DNA of 56,457 nucleotides. It comes from [Leptolyngbya] sp. JSC-1 (GTDB lineage: Bacteria; Cyanobacteriota; Cyanobacteriia; Elainellales; Elainellaceae). Position 1 is the first letter of the stretch. Each line of letters opens with the position of its first letter. Shown here piece after piece: positions 17,201 through 24,550 of the stretch. The notes beneath the pieces were generated by a model, which searched no databases, was not told the origin of the DNA, and saw only the letters and a program-made list of their open reading frames with translations. The translations under genes were made by a program, and so were the position numbers. Where the stretch lies: positions 936,287 to 992,743 of the forward strand of contig KL662192.1 of NCBI GenBank assembly GCA_000733415.1, written 5' to 3'.

Positions 17201-17383
17201 TTACCGGCAGCTCCAGGTAACGATGCAGCGTCGGCTTTTCCCACTGGAGAGGTGCGAGGAATTCCGGCAGAAGATGAAGAGGAATCTAACTGGCAACCTG
17301 GCAATCCCATCGTAGAACCCCAAGGCGTGTATCGGCTACCGGATGGGCGATTGGTGATGAGCCGAGAGTGTAGTGAATACTAA
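14249..17383 (+). CDS. Two-partner secretion exoprotein, filamentous haemagglutinin-type (TpsA)
   Basis: Large secreted beta-helix protein (1044 aa), cargo of the TpsB at 11518-13248. A GTG start at 14249 is used. Residues 20-47 form a long signal peptide ending at HGAVAQ. The TPS/haemagglutination activity domain follows, with NLFHSFREFNV, then VDLVLLNPNG-type and VFGENARLDIQGSL motifs. Residues 250-930 are repeats rich in Gly, Asn and Ile (GNGGNIQIHV, GDAGSIVIAA) of a right-handed beta-helix. The C-terminal part (SCIARTGRGGTFLITGTGGL and PQGVYRLPDGRLVMSREC) is conserved in cyanobacterial members. A role in adhesion or sheath structure is inferred from the family. Confidence 0.93.
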   Translation: MDKQHPSSNFSRDARTNAVFAGWQISGLISLLVVCCPLLLPHGAVAQLVPDDTLGNERSVVVPTNATEDRITGGAQRGRNLFHSFREFNVGEGRQLYFANPSDVDRILSRVTGSNPSNLLGTLGVQGRADLVLLNPNGVVFGENARLDIQGSLLVTTANAVQFGEQGFFSATNPELPSPLLTVTPDALWFNQLNAAPIMNRASSPLNLDSSGFSSAFGLQVPTGHSLLLVGGDITLDGGGIVAPGGQVSLVAVGGAGVVELSPQNGLLSLPEGMPRADISIINGSSIVSTGNGSGSITIQGENINIVNNSTIETGIARNLGSVNQRAGDIELNATSAINIVNSSYVENAIFPDGVGIGGNITMQAQQLSLVGDNTRLRATTFGNGRAGSLTIDTRQLTVAGGAQISSSTFGNGDAGTIHIRASDAVLLSGESLDQQSPGGIFSQVAPSASGQGGRILLETNRLTINDGSSVQITAFGDGDAGAIRIRANEIDIFRANQKTEFATGIVAGIEGNIPADPSNRRSGGRIQINANRLSLRNGGQVRAETNGIGDAGSIVIAARAIELTDNSLIIGSIREGAVGNGSPIRIAAQSLSAEGGSQIGSFVTRQLGRDGQLIPGGRGNGGNIQIHVSDTITLSGTSRDGFSSGIFTSTERGGRGEAGNIRIRVGNLQITDGAAIVANTSNAGDGGQIAIVASQITAQNGGQIATASRSRGLAGSIDLNVSGTITLEGRDSNFANRRERAAAGIVERQEGEQIRDVIVTEGSASGLFANTNSQSSGNGGTITLNAGNLLLRDRATISARSQGQGIAGNVNVNAGETIEITDSDIITSAVNSSGGSINITSDRIRLRGDGDIRTDVASDVGNGGDIALTADSVVAFDDSDILAFAGNQGGDISFNTPAVFFEGGRQAVAASASDTASLDGNNQVNVNADGTVAGTITLPDVSFIENSLSTLPETAFDSDQLLANSCIARTGRGGTFLITGTGGLPAAPGNDAASAFPTGEVRGIPAEDEEESNWQPGNPIVEPQGVYRLPDGRLVMSRECSEY

Positions 17384-17400
17384 CGAAGAGGTAAGCGGTG

Positions 17401-17472
17401 GATGGGTGGATGGGTGGATGGGTGGATGGGTGGATGGGTGGATGGGTGGATGGGTGGATGGGTGGATGGGTG
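17401..17472. repeat. Octamer tandem repeat (GATGGGTG)9
   Basis: Nine perfect copies of GATGGGTG begin 17 bp after the TpsA stop. The same octamer, read on the other strand as CATCCACC, is present in three copies at 38751-38774, also at a gene's 3' end. Such perfect arrays are prone to slippage. Confidence 0.95.
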
Positions 17473-17527
17473 ATGTTTGCTGTAAAGGTGCTTTGGTTGG
17501 TAATAGAGCCGTGGTAATGGAGCAGGG

Positions 17528-18130
17528 TTATTTCCAAAACCAGTCTAGATTGAGGGTAAATCCTGGTAGGATGGGTTCGCCAGATAGCGTCTCGGGAGCT
17601 TGCAAGATTTCTACAGCCTGTTCCGGACGGTAAATCTCAACCTGTTGATCCTGCGGATTCAGCAGCCAACCTAGGCGGAGACCATTGTTTAGGTATTCTT
17701 GCATTTTGGCTTGGATAGGACTGAGGTTGTCGCTGGGTGCGAGCAGTTCTAGCACAAAATCAGGGCAGAGGGGTGGAAATCGGCGTTTTTGTTCTAACGT
17801 GAGCGCATCCCAGCGAGATTGTTCAACCCAGGCGACATCAGGAGACCGGTCGCCTCCATGCGGGAGTCTAAAGCAAGTCGATGAATCGAAAACAACCCCT
17901 AGCTTAGTGCGTCGATTCCAAATCACAAAATCAGCAGCAATTTCGGCATTATCTTTCCCTGTTTCTCCACCTGTGGGTGACATAATCACAAGTTCTCCGG
18001 TCGAGGTTCGTTCCAATTTAATTTCAGGATTGGCCGCACAGAGTCGCTCGAACTGATCCTCGGTAAGCACAGGGTGGGCAGAACTACTCTGCTGAAGAAT
18101 TGGACTGAGGTCAATTGTGAAGGTTGTCAT
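17528..18130 (-). CDS. Uma2 family protein (DUF820, PD-(D/E)xK nuclease-like)
   Basis: A 200-residue member of the Uma2/DUF820 family, very abundant in cyanobacteria and predicted from fold to be a restriction-endonuclease-like nuclease. It shows the family order: LTEDQFERLCAANPEIKLER, then ELVIMSPTGGETG, the SPDVAWV segment with the putative catalytic Asp, DFVLELLAPSD with the second acidic residue, and the YRP and LPGFTLNL ending. The usual Glu-x-Lys is replaced by Glu-Leu-Leu, so activity is uncertain. A second Uma2 gene lies divergently at 18283. Biological role is unknown. Confidence 0.85.
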   Translation of the reverse strand: MTTFTIDLSPILQQSSSAHPVLTEDQFERLCAANPEIKLERTSTGELVIMSPTGGETGKDNAEIAADFVIWNRRTKLGVVFDSSTCFRLPHGGDRSPDVAWVEQSRWDALTLEQKRRFPPLCPDFVLELLAPSDNLSPIQAKMQEYLNNGLRLGWLLNPQDQQVEIYRPEQAVEILQAPETLSGEPILPGFTLNLDWFWK

Positions 18131-18282
18131 TGTTATTTACCCTCTGTGTCTCTAGGCTATTGAATCAGCCAAACTTATTGTATTAAAGATTAGAGATGCT
18201 GTTTGTTAGTCTAAAACCCCATTTGTTGTATTCATCGCCAATCGAGATAAGCTAAGAGTAGTTTCGATTTGGGTTGAGAACC

Positions 18283-18912
18283 ATGACTGTTGCAGCCTCA
18301 CTAGCCGAACAGCGGATTATTTTACAGAACATCACTTGGGAGATGTTCGAAAGTTTGCTGGCTGCTAAAGCAGAAGATACTAGCACCCGATATGCCTACG
18401 ACCGAGGCTTCCTAGAGATTATGTCCCCTCTAATGCCCCACGAAACCACGAAACGACTGATTGAAAAAATGATAGATATCCTGGTTGATGAACTCGATCT
18501 GAATGTTAAAAGCGTGGGTTCTATGACCTGCAAACGGGAGGATCTAGAGCAGGGCTTAGAGCCAGATTCTGGGTTTTATATTCAAAACGAGCCGTTGGTT
18601 AGAAGTCGAGACCAGTTAGACTTGAGCCAAGACCCGCCGCCTGACTTGATGCTGGAAGTCGATTTTAGCAGTTCTTCATTGAATAAGCTGCCTATTTATC
18701 AGGCGTTAGCAGTGCCAGAAGTGTGGCGTTATGCAGCAGGAGGTTTGACAATTCGAGTGCTTCAGCATGGGGAATATGTTGAACTAAAAACTAGCCCTAC
18801 TTTTGCTAATTTGCCATTGACTAAGCTGCCTGATTTTTTGCAGCAGACTAGCCAACTTGGGGAAACACAGATGCTCAAGCAATTTCGAGCTTGGGTGAGA
18901 GCACAGCTTTAG
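18283..18912 (+). CDS. Uma2 family protein (DUF820)
   Basis: A 209-residue member of the same nuclease-like family as its divergent neighbour but of a different subgroup: ITWEMFESLLAAKAEDTSTR, then GFLEIMSPLMPHE, EPDSGFYI in place of SPDVAWV, and PDLMLEVDFSSSSLNKLPIY. The start is the ATG at 18283; a TTG nine bases upstream is less likely. Low identity to the neighbour argues against recent tandem duplication. The two genes share a 152-bp divergent intergenic region. Confidence 0.85.
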   Translation: MTVAASLAEQRIILQNITWEMFESLLAAKAEDTSTRYAYDRGFLEIMSPLMPHETTKRLIEKMIDILVDELDLNVKSVGSMTCKREDLEQGLEPDSGFYIQNEPLVRSRDQLDLSQDPPPDLMLEVDFSSSSLNKLPIYQALAVPEVWRYAAGGLTIRVLQHGEYVELKTSPTFANLPLTKLPDFLQQTSQLGETQMLKQFRAWVRAQL

Positions 18913-18995
18913 TTGGTTGGGGAAGTGGGTTGGTTATTGGGGAGCCAGGAGGAGGAGCAAGGAGCTAGAATTCTCAAATTTTTATCGTTTACTTT

Positions 18996-19967
18996 TTATT
19001 TTCTATCTTCTATCAATATACTGATCAATTTCTGCCAGTCAGGCGATTGCGTTAATCGCTGCACATCAAATTGCTTGCCATATTCGGCTTCGTACCGCTG
19101 AAACAGTTCGATCCACTGCATGAGGGCTTCGGTACGGGTACTCGGACGGTAAGAGAGGGCTTTTTCTAGATAGCGGCTCATTTCCGATAAGCGTCCGGTG
19201 TGGTAAAGCCGCCAGCCAATCCAGACTAAGGTGTAGTAGCGGCACTCGCGTTCAATTTGGCGGATGGCTAGGGGAATATCAGAGCGAGCGAAAAATTGCT
19301 CTTGGACAGCCCAAACCTCTTCGGCTTGTATGAGCGTATTCAGGGAATCATTTTGGTCATGCTGGCGGTATAGAACCGTGACTTGCGGCACCCAAGCGGT
19401 TTGACAACCCAGCATAATCAGACGCTGCACCAGATCCACATCGCAGGCTTGCTTGAACTGTGAATCAAACTCATCAACGCGCTTCAGCCAACTGTGGCGA
19501 AACATCATAGCGCTCAACAGCACCGGCATCCGCTTCAGCCAGCCAGCCAAGTCTAGCTGAGGTGCTTCGTGCCAGGGTTCAATATCGGCTAGCGGATTTC
19601 CTTCGGCATCAACAAGTCGCCAGCCGCTATGAACAATGCCGATTTCCGGATGCTGGGCAACGCATTCAACCTGGACTGCTAACTTGTCGGGCAGCAGAAC
19701 ATCGTCCTGATCTAAAAACGCGATCAGCTCGCCTTGGGCTAGGGTCATACCGCGATTTCTGGCTGCTGCGACGCCTTGATTCGCCTGTTCTATATAAAGG
19801 ATTCGATCTCGATAGGGTTGCAAAACGGCGGCAGTTTGGTCGGTAGAGCCATCGTTGACCACAATAATTTCGTAGTCTGAATAGGTTTGAGTCAAAATGC
19901 TATCCAATGCCTTGGTAATGAATCGCTCGCCGTTGTAGGCCGGAATAATAATACTGACTTGGGGCAT
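18996..19967 (-). CDS. Glycosyltransferase family 2
   Basis: A 323-residue transferase with a GT-A fold. The N-terminus SIIIPAYNGERFITKALDSI, then VVNDGSTDQT, GVAAARNRGM and the nucleotide-sugar/metal motif FLDQDD are all intact. The C-terminal ~110 residues are helical and lack membrane segments. The family transfers a sugar from an activated donor to a saccharide, lipid or protein, usually for surface polysaccharide synthesis. No other polysaccharide genes are nearby, so the product cannot be named. The start ATG at 19967 sits directly on the conserved beta strand. Confidence 0.9.
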   Translation of the reverse strand: MPQVSIIIPAYNGERFITKALDSILTQTYSDYEIIVVNDGSTDQTAAVLQPYRDRILYIEQANQGVAAARNRGMTLAQGELIAFLDQDDVLLPDKLAVQVECVAQHPEIGIVHSGWRLVDAEGNPLADIEPWHEAPQLDLAGWLKRMPVLLSAMMFRHSWLKRVDEFDSQFKQACDVDLVQRLIMLGCQTAWVPQVTVLYRQHDQNDSLNTLIQAEEVWAVQEQFFARSDIPLAIRQIERECRYYTLVWIGWRLYHTGRLSEMSRYLEKALSYRPSTRTEALMQWIELFQRYEAEYGKQFDVQRLTQSPDWQKLISILIEDRK

Positions 19968-20120
19968 TGGATGTTAGGGAAGGGGATGAACGATAGTAAC
20001 GGCGATAAACCCGTGAGTAGAGCCATTGCGGCCACTGGAATGATTCATATTCTACTGCAATCAAATCTAACTGCCATCTTCAGACCCGTTTTTCTTTAGC
20101 AGCAGGACGAACATCTATAC

Positions 20121-20180
20121 TACAGTGTTTTTCACTCATGTGAGGGATAGGGTGTGGGGGCGAAACCCCCATGCAGGAAC
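20121..20180 (-). mobile_element. MITE-like element, partial copy C
   Basis: Begins TACAGTGTTTTTCACTCATGTGAGG, the inverse of the right end of copies A and B, and continues into a GGGGGCGAAACCCCC hairpin. It then diverges and the opposite terminal repeat is not found, so it is truncated or decayed. From here to the regulator gene at 20772 the remaining ~590 bp have no gene and low GC; two dyad motifs at 20620-20641 and 20753-20764 are listed separately. Confidence 0.6.
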
Positions 20181-20619
20181 CTACCGTGTCCACACAAGTC
20201 GAAGATCCCCCCTAACCTAAGAATGCCTTACAACATACGCTGCCGACAGGTAAGCTGGCTGTACTCTGTCTACTTCATTAAGTCACTTACGAGAGAAAAA
20301 ATTAATTTGTGATTCACATAACATTACAGAGTTAGCTTGTTTTATCTTTCCTGAGATAGATAGAAGAGAATCAAAGTTGATCTGTAATTTAGGTACAGGC
20401 TGTTTTTACATAAGCTGACCTTCGTTAAGTTGGCTCTTGTAGAGAAAAATGGTTTTGCGTAGAAGCCGAAAGAATGGCTCTTGGTGAATAGATTAAGGCG
20501 GTTCTGGGACAGTTTTTCGCCAAGTCTCTGGAAGGTACTGGGTATTTGAAATTGAATTAGTTTGGGAAATTGCCGAGTTTTAAATCTAATAATCTTGGCG
20601 GCTAGTTCGCCTACTATGA

Positions 20620-20641
20620 TTGTTTACAACTTGTTTACAAC
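20620..20641. promoter_or_regulatory. Tandem dyad repeat, candidate operator
   Basis: Two directly adjacent perfect copies of TTGTTTACAAC. Each contains the dyad TTGT-N2-ACAA. They lie about 130-150 bp upstream of the Crp-type regulator gene. A paired dimer-binding site is plausible; which protein binds it is not known. Confidence 0.4.
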
Positions 20642-20752
20642 ATGAAGGAGTAAATAGAGGTTGATCGAGTACAAGTTTACTATTAATTTAAGATTGCTAT
20701 CATAACTCTGCATCAGCCAAACTAGACCATTTGTTCTGTCAACTTGTTCTAT

Positions 20753-20764
20753 CAACAATTGTTG
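20753..20764. promoter_or_regulatory. Perfect 12-bp palindrome at the start codon of the regulator gene
   Basis: CAACAATTGTTG is a perfect palindrome ending 7 bp before the ATG at 20772, where the ribosome binding site should be. Protein binding or RNA folding here could control translation or act as autoregulation. Only weak GGAAA is available as SD. Confidence 0.35.
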
Positions 20765-20771
20765 GAAACCA

Positions 20772-21983
20772 ATGCTCAGTACCGACATATTTAAACGGCA
20801 AATTGAATCAATGTACGAACGCTTGGTGGAATTGTATACCAACGTTGAGACTTCTCCTATGGAACAGCTCATTCCAGATACTTGGAAAGAATTGGGCATT
20901 GCTGTGGAGGAATTGCAAGTTGCTAATGAAGAATTGAACCAGCAGAATGTGCAAATTGCAGAGACTCTAGAAGAAGCGACGGCAAAACACTATTACTACC
21001 GCGATCTACTGGACCACATCCCGGAAGCGTATCTGGTTACGACTGCCGAAGGAAAAATTTTGGAAGCGAACCTGATGGCGACACGGCTGCTGCGGGTTCC
21101 CCAATCGCATTTAGTTGGCAAACTGCTGGTTAATTTTGTACCGGCCACCTATCGTTCTACGTTTCGGACAGCCCTGTCCCATTTATCAAAGGGTAAGCAG
21201 CCCCATGCTTGGTCGATTTGGCTGCAACCCCGGGATAGTGCGCCAGCCCATTTTGCGATCACCACGTCGGCCCGCTACAGTTCAGACAAGGGGGAAATTC
21301 ACTTGAACTGGATTTTGCGGGAAATGACTGAAACTTGGGCGGCTATTACTGCCAACCCTCAAGAAATCCTGTTGTTTGATCCGACTACTGTAGAGTCTGT
21401 AGGCACAAGCTTGGAAAAGCTGTTACACCAGCGCCCCCAGCAAATTTATGTCCGAGGCGATTCGATCCCGCTCCATCCTCAGGTGCTTTGGCAAGTTGAG
21501 CGAGGTTTGGTCAAATTACATACCTTCACTGAAGAAGGAGAGGAAGTGCTGTTGGGTCTGCTAGGAGCATCGATGGTGTTCGGGGCTGGCTCAGTTTTCC
21601 TGCCCGCCTATCAGGTGACCGCCCTGACCGATGTGCAGTTAACCCAGTTTTCCCTGGCTGAAGTCAAAGCGTTTCCCGACTTGGCGCAGCAACTCCTGCC
21701 TCAACTGAACTGCCGGATTCAGCAAATGGAAGCCCTACTAGCGGTAGCTGGACAACGCCGAGTCAAACATCGGCTCTATCTGCTGCTGCGTTTCTTGCGA
21801 CAAGCAATTGGCGAGCCTGTACCGGGCGGCATGCGGCTGAACTTACGTTTGACCCACGGCGATCTCGCAAGTGCCTGCTGCACCACCCGTGTGACCATTA
21901 CTCGCTTGATTGGTGAACTGCAACGACGGGGCAAAATCAGAATCGATTCCAAGTCCTGCATTATTCTGGATGAAAATTTCTAA
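20772..21983 (+). CDS. PAS domain-Crp/Fnr fusion transcriptional regulator
   Basis: A 403-residue fusion. Residues 25-70 are a coiled coil (WKELGIAVEELQVANEELNQ). A PAS domain follows (LLDHIPEAYLVTTAEGKILE, then ATRLLRVPQSHLVGK). From about 215 a cyclic-nucleotide-binding-type beta roll resembles Crp/NtcA (QVLWQVERGLVKLHT and LLGASMVFGAGSVF). The C-terminus is a winged helix with recognition helix TTRVTITRLIGELQRRGKI, very like NtcA. Known Crp/Fnr regulators bind promoter DNA as dimers; a PAS module on the N-terminus would add redox, light or ligand sensing. The cAMP-contact Arg is not evident. Two dyad sequences precede the gene. Confidence 0.85.
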   Translation: MLSTDIFKRQIESMYERLVELYTNVETSPMEQLIPDTWKELGIAVEELQVANEELNQQNVQIAETLEEATAKHYYYRDLLDHIPEAYLVTTAEGKILEANLMATRLLRVPQSHLVGKLLVNFVPATYRSTFRTALSHLSKGKQPHAWSIWLQPRDSAPAHFAITTSARYSSDKGEIHLNWILREMTETWAAITANPQEILLFDPTTVESVGTSLEKLLHQRPQQIYVRGDSIPLHPQVLWQVERGLVKLHTFTEEGEEVLLGLLGASMVFGAGSVFLPAYQVTALTDVQLTQFSLAEVKAFPDLAQQLLPQLNCRIQQMEALLAVAGQRRVKHRLYLLLRFLRQAIGEPVPGGMRLNLRLTHGDLASACCTTRVTITRLIGELQRRGKIRIDSKSCIILDENF

Positions 21984-22039
21984 GAGAATTTCTAGAGCGT
22001 TCAAGTTACGACTTCGGCGGGAATGCCCAAGTCCTCGCT

Positions 22040-22068
22040 GCCCCCAAACTCTCAATACTGGGGGCTTT
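22040..22068 (+). terminator. Hairpin between convergent genes, possible terminator
   Basis: GCCCCCA at 22040-22046 pairs with TGGGGGC at 22059-22065, followed by TTTG. A second hairpin CCCCA/TGGGG lies at 22089-22103. They lie between the regulator gene (plus) and the dehydrogenase gene (minus). The T-run is short, so termination is uncertain. Confidence 0.45.
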
Positions 22069-22143
22069 GAAGAGCTACGAGCGGGTTTCCCCAGAAATTG
22101 GGGGCTAGGGGCATTCTTTCACATTGCCGCAGTAATAAAGGGT

Positions 22144-22974
22144 TTAGGGCTGGTCATTGTAGGAATCCTGGTTCTTGAACGTTCTTCTGAATAACCACTG
22201 CATTAGACCCGGCAGCAAATTGTTGAGCGCAACCGACAAATTGGCTGTCCCTACAATCACTTCGGCTCGTTGCTGGGCCACTGCTTGCCAAATCGCCTGG
22301 GCCACATCCTCTGGTTTTTCGACTCCAGGAACCTGGAGGATCTGCTCAACCTGTTGACGGCGCTGCTGTTGATCGTCTGCATCCTGTCCTACGAAAATGG
22401 CTCGTTCCAGGAATTCGCTTTTAATCAGGTTGGGATAGATACCGCAGACGTGAATTCCCTTGGGAGCCAGTTCGGTGTGCAGAGCTTGGGTGAGGCCGGC
22501 TACCGCAAATTTGCTGGTTGTGTAGGGGGTGAGATAGGGAATGGCTGCCTTGCCGCCGACAGAGCTGACATTGACAATAGTGCCTTTGCCCTGAGCTAGT
22601 AGGTGGGGGAGTAGGGCATGAATCGTATGAATGTATCCCCAGAGGTTGGTATCAATTGCTTGATGCCACTCGTCCAACGAAAAATGTTCAACCGGACCAG
22701 AAATATAAATTCCAGCATTATTGATCAATACTTCAACCGAACCGTAATGCTCGATGGCCCGATTAACCAAAGCATTGACATCAGAAAATAGGCGCACATC
22801 GGTGGGAACGGCCAAGGCCGAATGACCAGCCTCGCGAAGTTCCTCCGCCACTGCGTTGAGTCGATCTGCCTGCCGAGCTGCCAACACAATGTTGTATCCT
22901 TTCTGCGCGAACAATAAAGCCGTTGCCTTACCGATTCCTTGGGATGCGCCGGTGATCAATACGGTTGGATCCAT
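22144..22974 (-). CDS. Short-chain dehydrogenase/reductase (SDR, classical)
   Basis: NAD(P)H-dependent oxidoreductase of 276 residues. The cofactor motif TGASQGIG is at residues 8-15, the structural NNAG near 88, the active-site Ser in NVSSVGG, and the catalytic Y-x-x-x-K in YTTSK. AARQADRL after strand 2 suggests NADP(H) preference. The C-terminal tail (LPGLMQWLFRR) is slightly longer than minimal SDRs and amphipathic, perhaps membrane-associating. Substrate cannot be predicted. The start of the NYN gene's downstream end lies 46 bp away on the same strand, so they may form an operon. Confidence 0.9.
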   Translation of the reverse strand: MDPTVLITGASQGIGKATALLFAQKGYNIVLAARQADRLNAVAEELREAGHSALAVPTDVRLFSDVNALVNRAIEHYGSVEVLINNAGIYISGPVEHFSLDEWHQAIDTNLWGYIHTIHALLPHLLAQGKGTIVNVSSVGGKAAIPYLTPYTTSKFAVAGLTQALHTELAPKGIHVCGIYPNLIKSEFLERAIFVGQDADDQQQRRQQVEQILQVPGVEKPEDVAQAIWQAVAQQRAEVIVGTANLSVALNNLLPGLMQWLFRRTFKNQDSYNDQP

Positions 22975-23020
22975 AAATTGGGTGCTTACTGCTGTTTGGG
23001 TGGGAGAAGGAAGGGGGCGA

Positions 23021-23740
23021 TTAAAGCATAGGGTTGTCGGTCAAAGGGCTGTTGGTAGAGACAGGGTTTGTCTCGATGCTCAATTTATCGAATCGCTGAA
23101 TTGCACCCCTGAGGGCATTTAGATCGACATAGCAGTCGGCGGCATCAATCAAGCTATTGCTGGTCATTGAGCGTAAGCCAACGACTTCAACCCGCACGCC
23201 CTGATAGAGCAGATTTTTCACGGCATAGGCAAAATCGCCATCACCGCTGACTAAAACGATCGTGTCGCAGTACTGGGCTAATCGCATCATATCAACGGCA
23301 ATCTCAACATCCAGGTTAGCTTTTTTGGAACCGTCGGCTAATTGGATCATGTCCTTGGTCACGACGCGGTAACCGTTGTGCCGCATCCAGCTCAAAAACC
23401 CCTGTTGTTTATCGTTACTGGGATCAACGCCTGTATAGAAGAAGGCGTGCACCAGCTGATTGTCCAGCGTCAAGCATTGCAGTAGTTTAGCGTAATCGAT
23501 TTCGATGCCAAGCTGAAGCGCTGCATAAAATAAATTGGAACCGTCGATCAAAACAATCAGGCGACCGCGATCAAACCCTTTAGAAATGCAAACCAGATTA
23601 GGATCGGATTCACTAGCTGGCTGAGAGCTGATCAAATTACTGGAAGGAGTTAGGCTGGGGGCGCTAGACAGGGGATCGACTAAAGCGTGAGGCAAATTGT
23701 TTTTTACTGGAGCAGTTTTTTTCAGAGGTAGTATATTCAT
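23021..23740 (-). CDS. NYN domain protein, LabA/DUF88 family
   Basis: A 239-residue protein with a PIN-like NYN ribonuclease-type domain from about residue 60: LIVLIDGSNLFYAALQ (first acidic residue), KKANLDVEIAVDMMR and LVSGDGDFAYAV (further acidic residues). It is closest in pattern to cyanobacterial LabA-like proteins; LabA itself affects circadian output in Synechococcus. RNase activity is predicted from fold, not shown. Residues 1-55 are Pro/Ser-rich. The ATG at 23740 is chosen because GAGAAGGA precedes it; an upstream in-frame TTG lies in that RBS. It is probably transcribed ahead of the dehydrogenase gene. Confidence 0.87.
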   Translation of the reverse strand: MNILPLKKTAPVKNNLPHALVDPLSSAPSLTPSSNLISSQPASESDPNLVCISKGFDRGRLIVLIDGSNLFYAALQLGIEIDYAKLLQCLTLDNQLVHAFFYTGVDPSNDKQQGFLSWMRHNGYRVVTKDMIQLADGSKKANLDVEIAVDMMRLAQYCDTIVLVSGDGDFAYAVKNLLYQGVRVEVVGLRSMTSNSLIDAADCYVDLNALRGAIQRFDKLSIETNPVSTNSPLTDNPML

Positions 23741-23983
23741 AATCCTTCTCAAAGATGGATAGGAAGAGTGAAACCAAGGTTAGTGTTTTTAAGCTATTTC
23801 AGTGATGAAATCCGGTGAAGATGATTCTGTATCTTGTAACTTGTAAAACATATGCTCCACCTCAGTCGGAGGTGAGATCCGATAAATGTTCAAATTTTAC
23901 TAGGCTAAAAAATCAAAAGAAGCTGCGATGGGGAAAGGAAGGGCTTAGAGCGGCCTGATTGACTGACAAATTGCTTGCCTATA

Positions 23984-24108
23984 GCAGTTAAAACCGCCGC
24001 TATACAAACCAAGTCGGCGACTCGGCTGGGCTTCGTCGAACGCCCTGCGCCGACTATTGGTTGGGCCGAGTAGCCCGCGCAGGTGGGTTTGGTCTGTGTA
24101 GGGGCGGC
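23984..24108. repeat. Dispersed inverted-repeat element, family 2 copy 1
   Basis: Left end GCAGTTAAAACCGCCGCTAT and ACAAACC, right end GGTTTGG, TGTGTAGGGGCGG. The two ends are imperfect inverses. A related sequence is at 29403-29504 (GCAGTTGAAACCGCGACTAC, ACAAAC ... GTTTGGTTTGTGTAACTGCG). The core is GC-rich and palindromic. It is non-coding and resembles small cyanobacterial palindromic elements. Confidence 0.6.
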
Positions 24109-24264
24109 TTCGAGCCGCCAGGGATTGGAGTTCTGTCAGTTAATCAGGTAGATCAACATTAAATTAGAACTGGAACACAACAATAATGTCAAGTAATAGT
24201 ATAAGGTATAGCTAGTAAACTCTTCGAGCAATAGCTTGGCACTTTAGTGTTGTGTTTACCTACT

Positions 24265-24303
24265 AATTTACGGTCATAATTTACGGTCATAATTTACGGT
24301 CAT
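24265..24303. repeat. Three 13-bp direct repeats upstream of ndhK
   Basis: Three perfect head-to-tail copies of AATTTACGGTCAT. They lie about 250-290 bp before the ndhK start in an AT-rich 440-bp stretch. Regularly spaced copies could be a regulator binding array. No replication gene is near, so iterons of an origin are unlikely. Confidence 0.6.
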
Positions 24304-24366
24304 ATTGAGGTCATATTAATCTACTGGCTTAGTGATTTAGCTTAGTGCTTGAACTTCTCAATATGA
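24300..24366. repeat. Perfect 10-bp inverted repeat upstream of ndhK
   Basis: TCATATTGAG at 24300-24309 and CTCAATATGA at 24357-24366 are exact inverses separated by 47 bp. The left arm overlaps the last copy of the 13-bp repeats. Confidence 0.5.
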
Positions 24367-24399
24367 GTGATTCACTGATTTAGTTTAGCTTTTAGTTTA

Positions 24400-24431
24400 C
24401 TAAGGTTTTATTAAACTAAGGTTTTATTAAA
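24400..24431. repeat. Two 16-bp direct repeats upstream of ndhK
   Basis: CTAAGGTTTTATTAAA occurs twice in perfect tandem, 120-150 bp before the ndhK start. AT-rich; may be a promoter-proximal site or a replication slippage product. Confidence 0.6.
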
Positions 24432-24550
24432 CACAAAATCGATGTGTTCTGCTGCACTTAAACTCTTAATATCGAATCTTGCCAGTGACAGACGGATGCT
24501 AGAGTGACAATTCTTAGGGTAAAGAAGGAACTGCAATAGGCTTTGTTTCT

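Noticed and set aside
24265..24303. Replication origin iterons
   Set aside because: No dnaA, rep or partition gene is nearby; position before ndhK fits a promoter region better.
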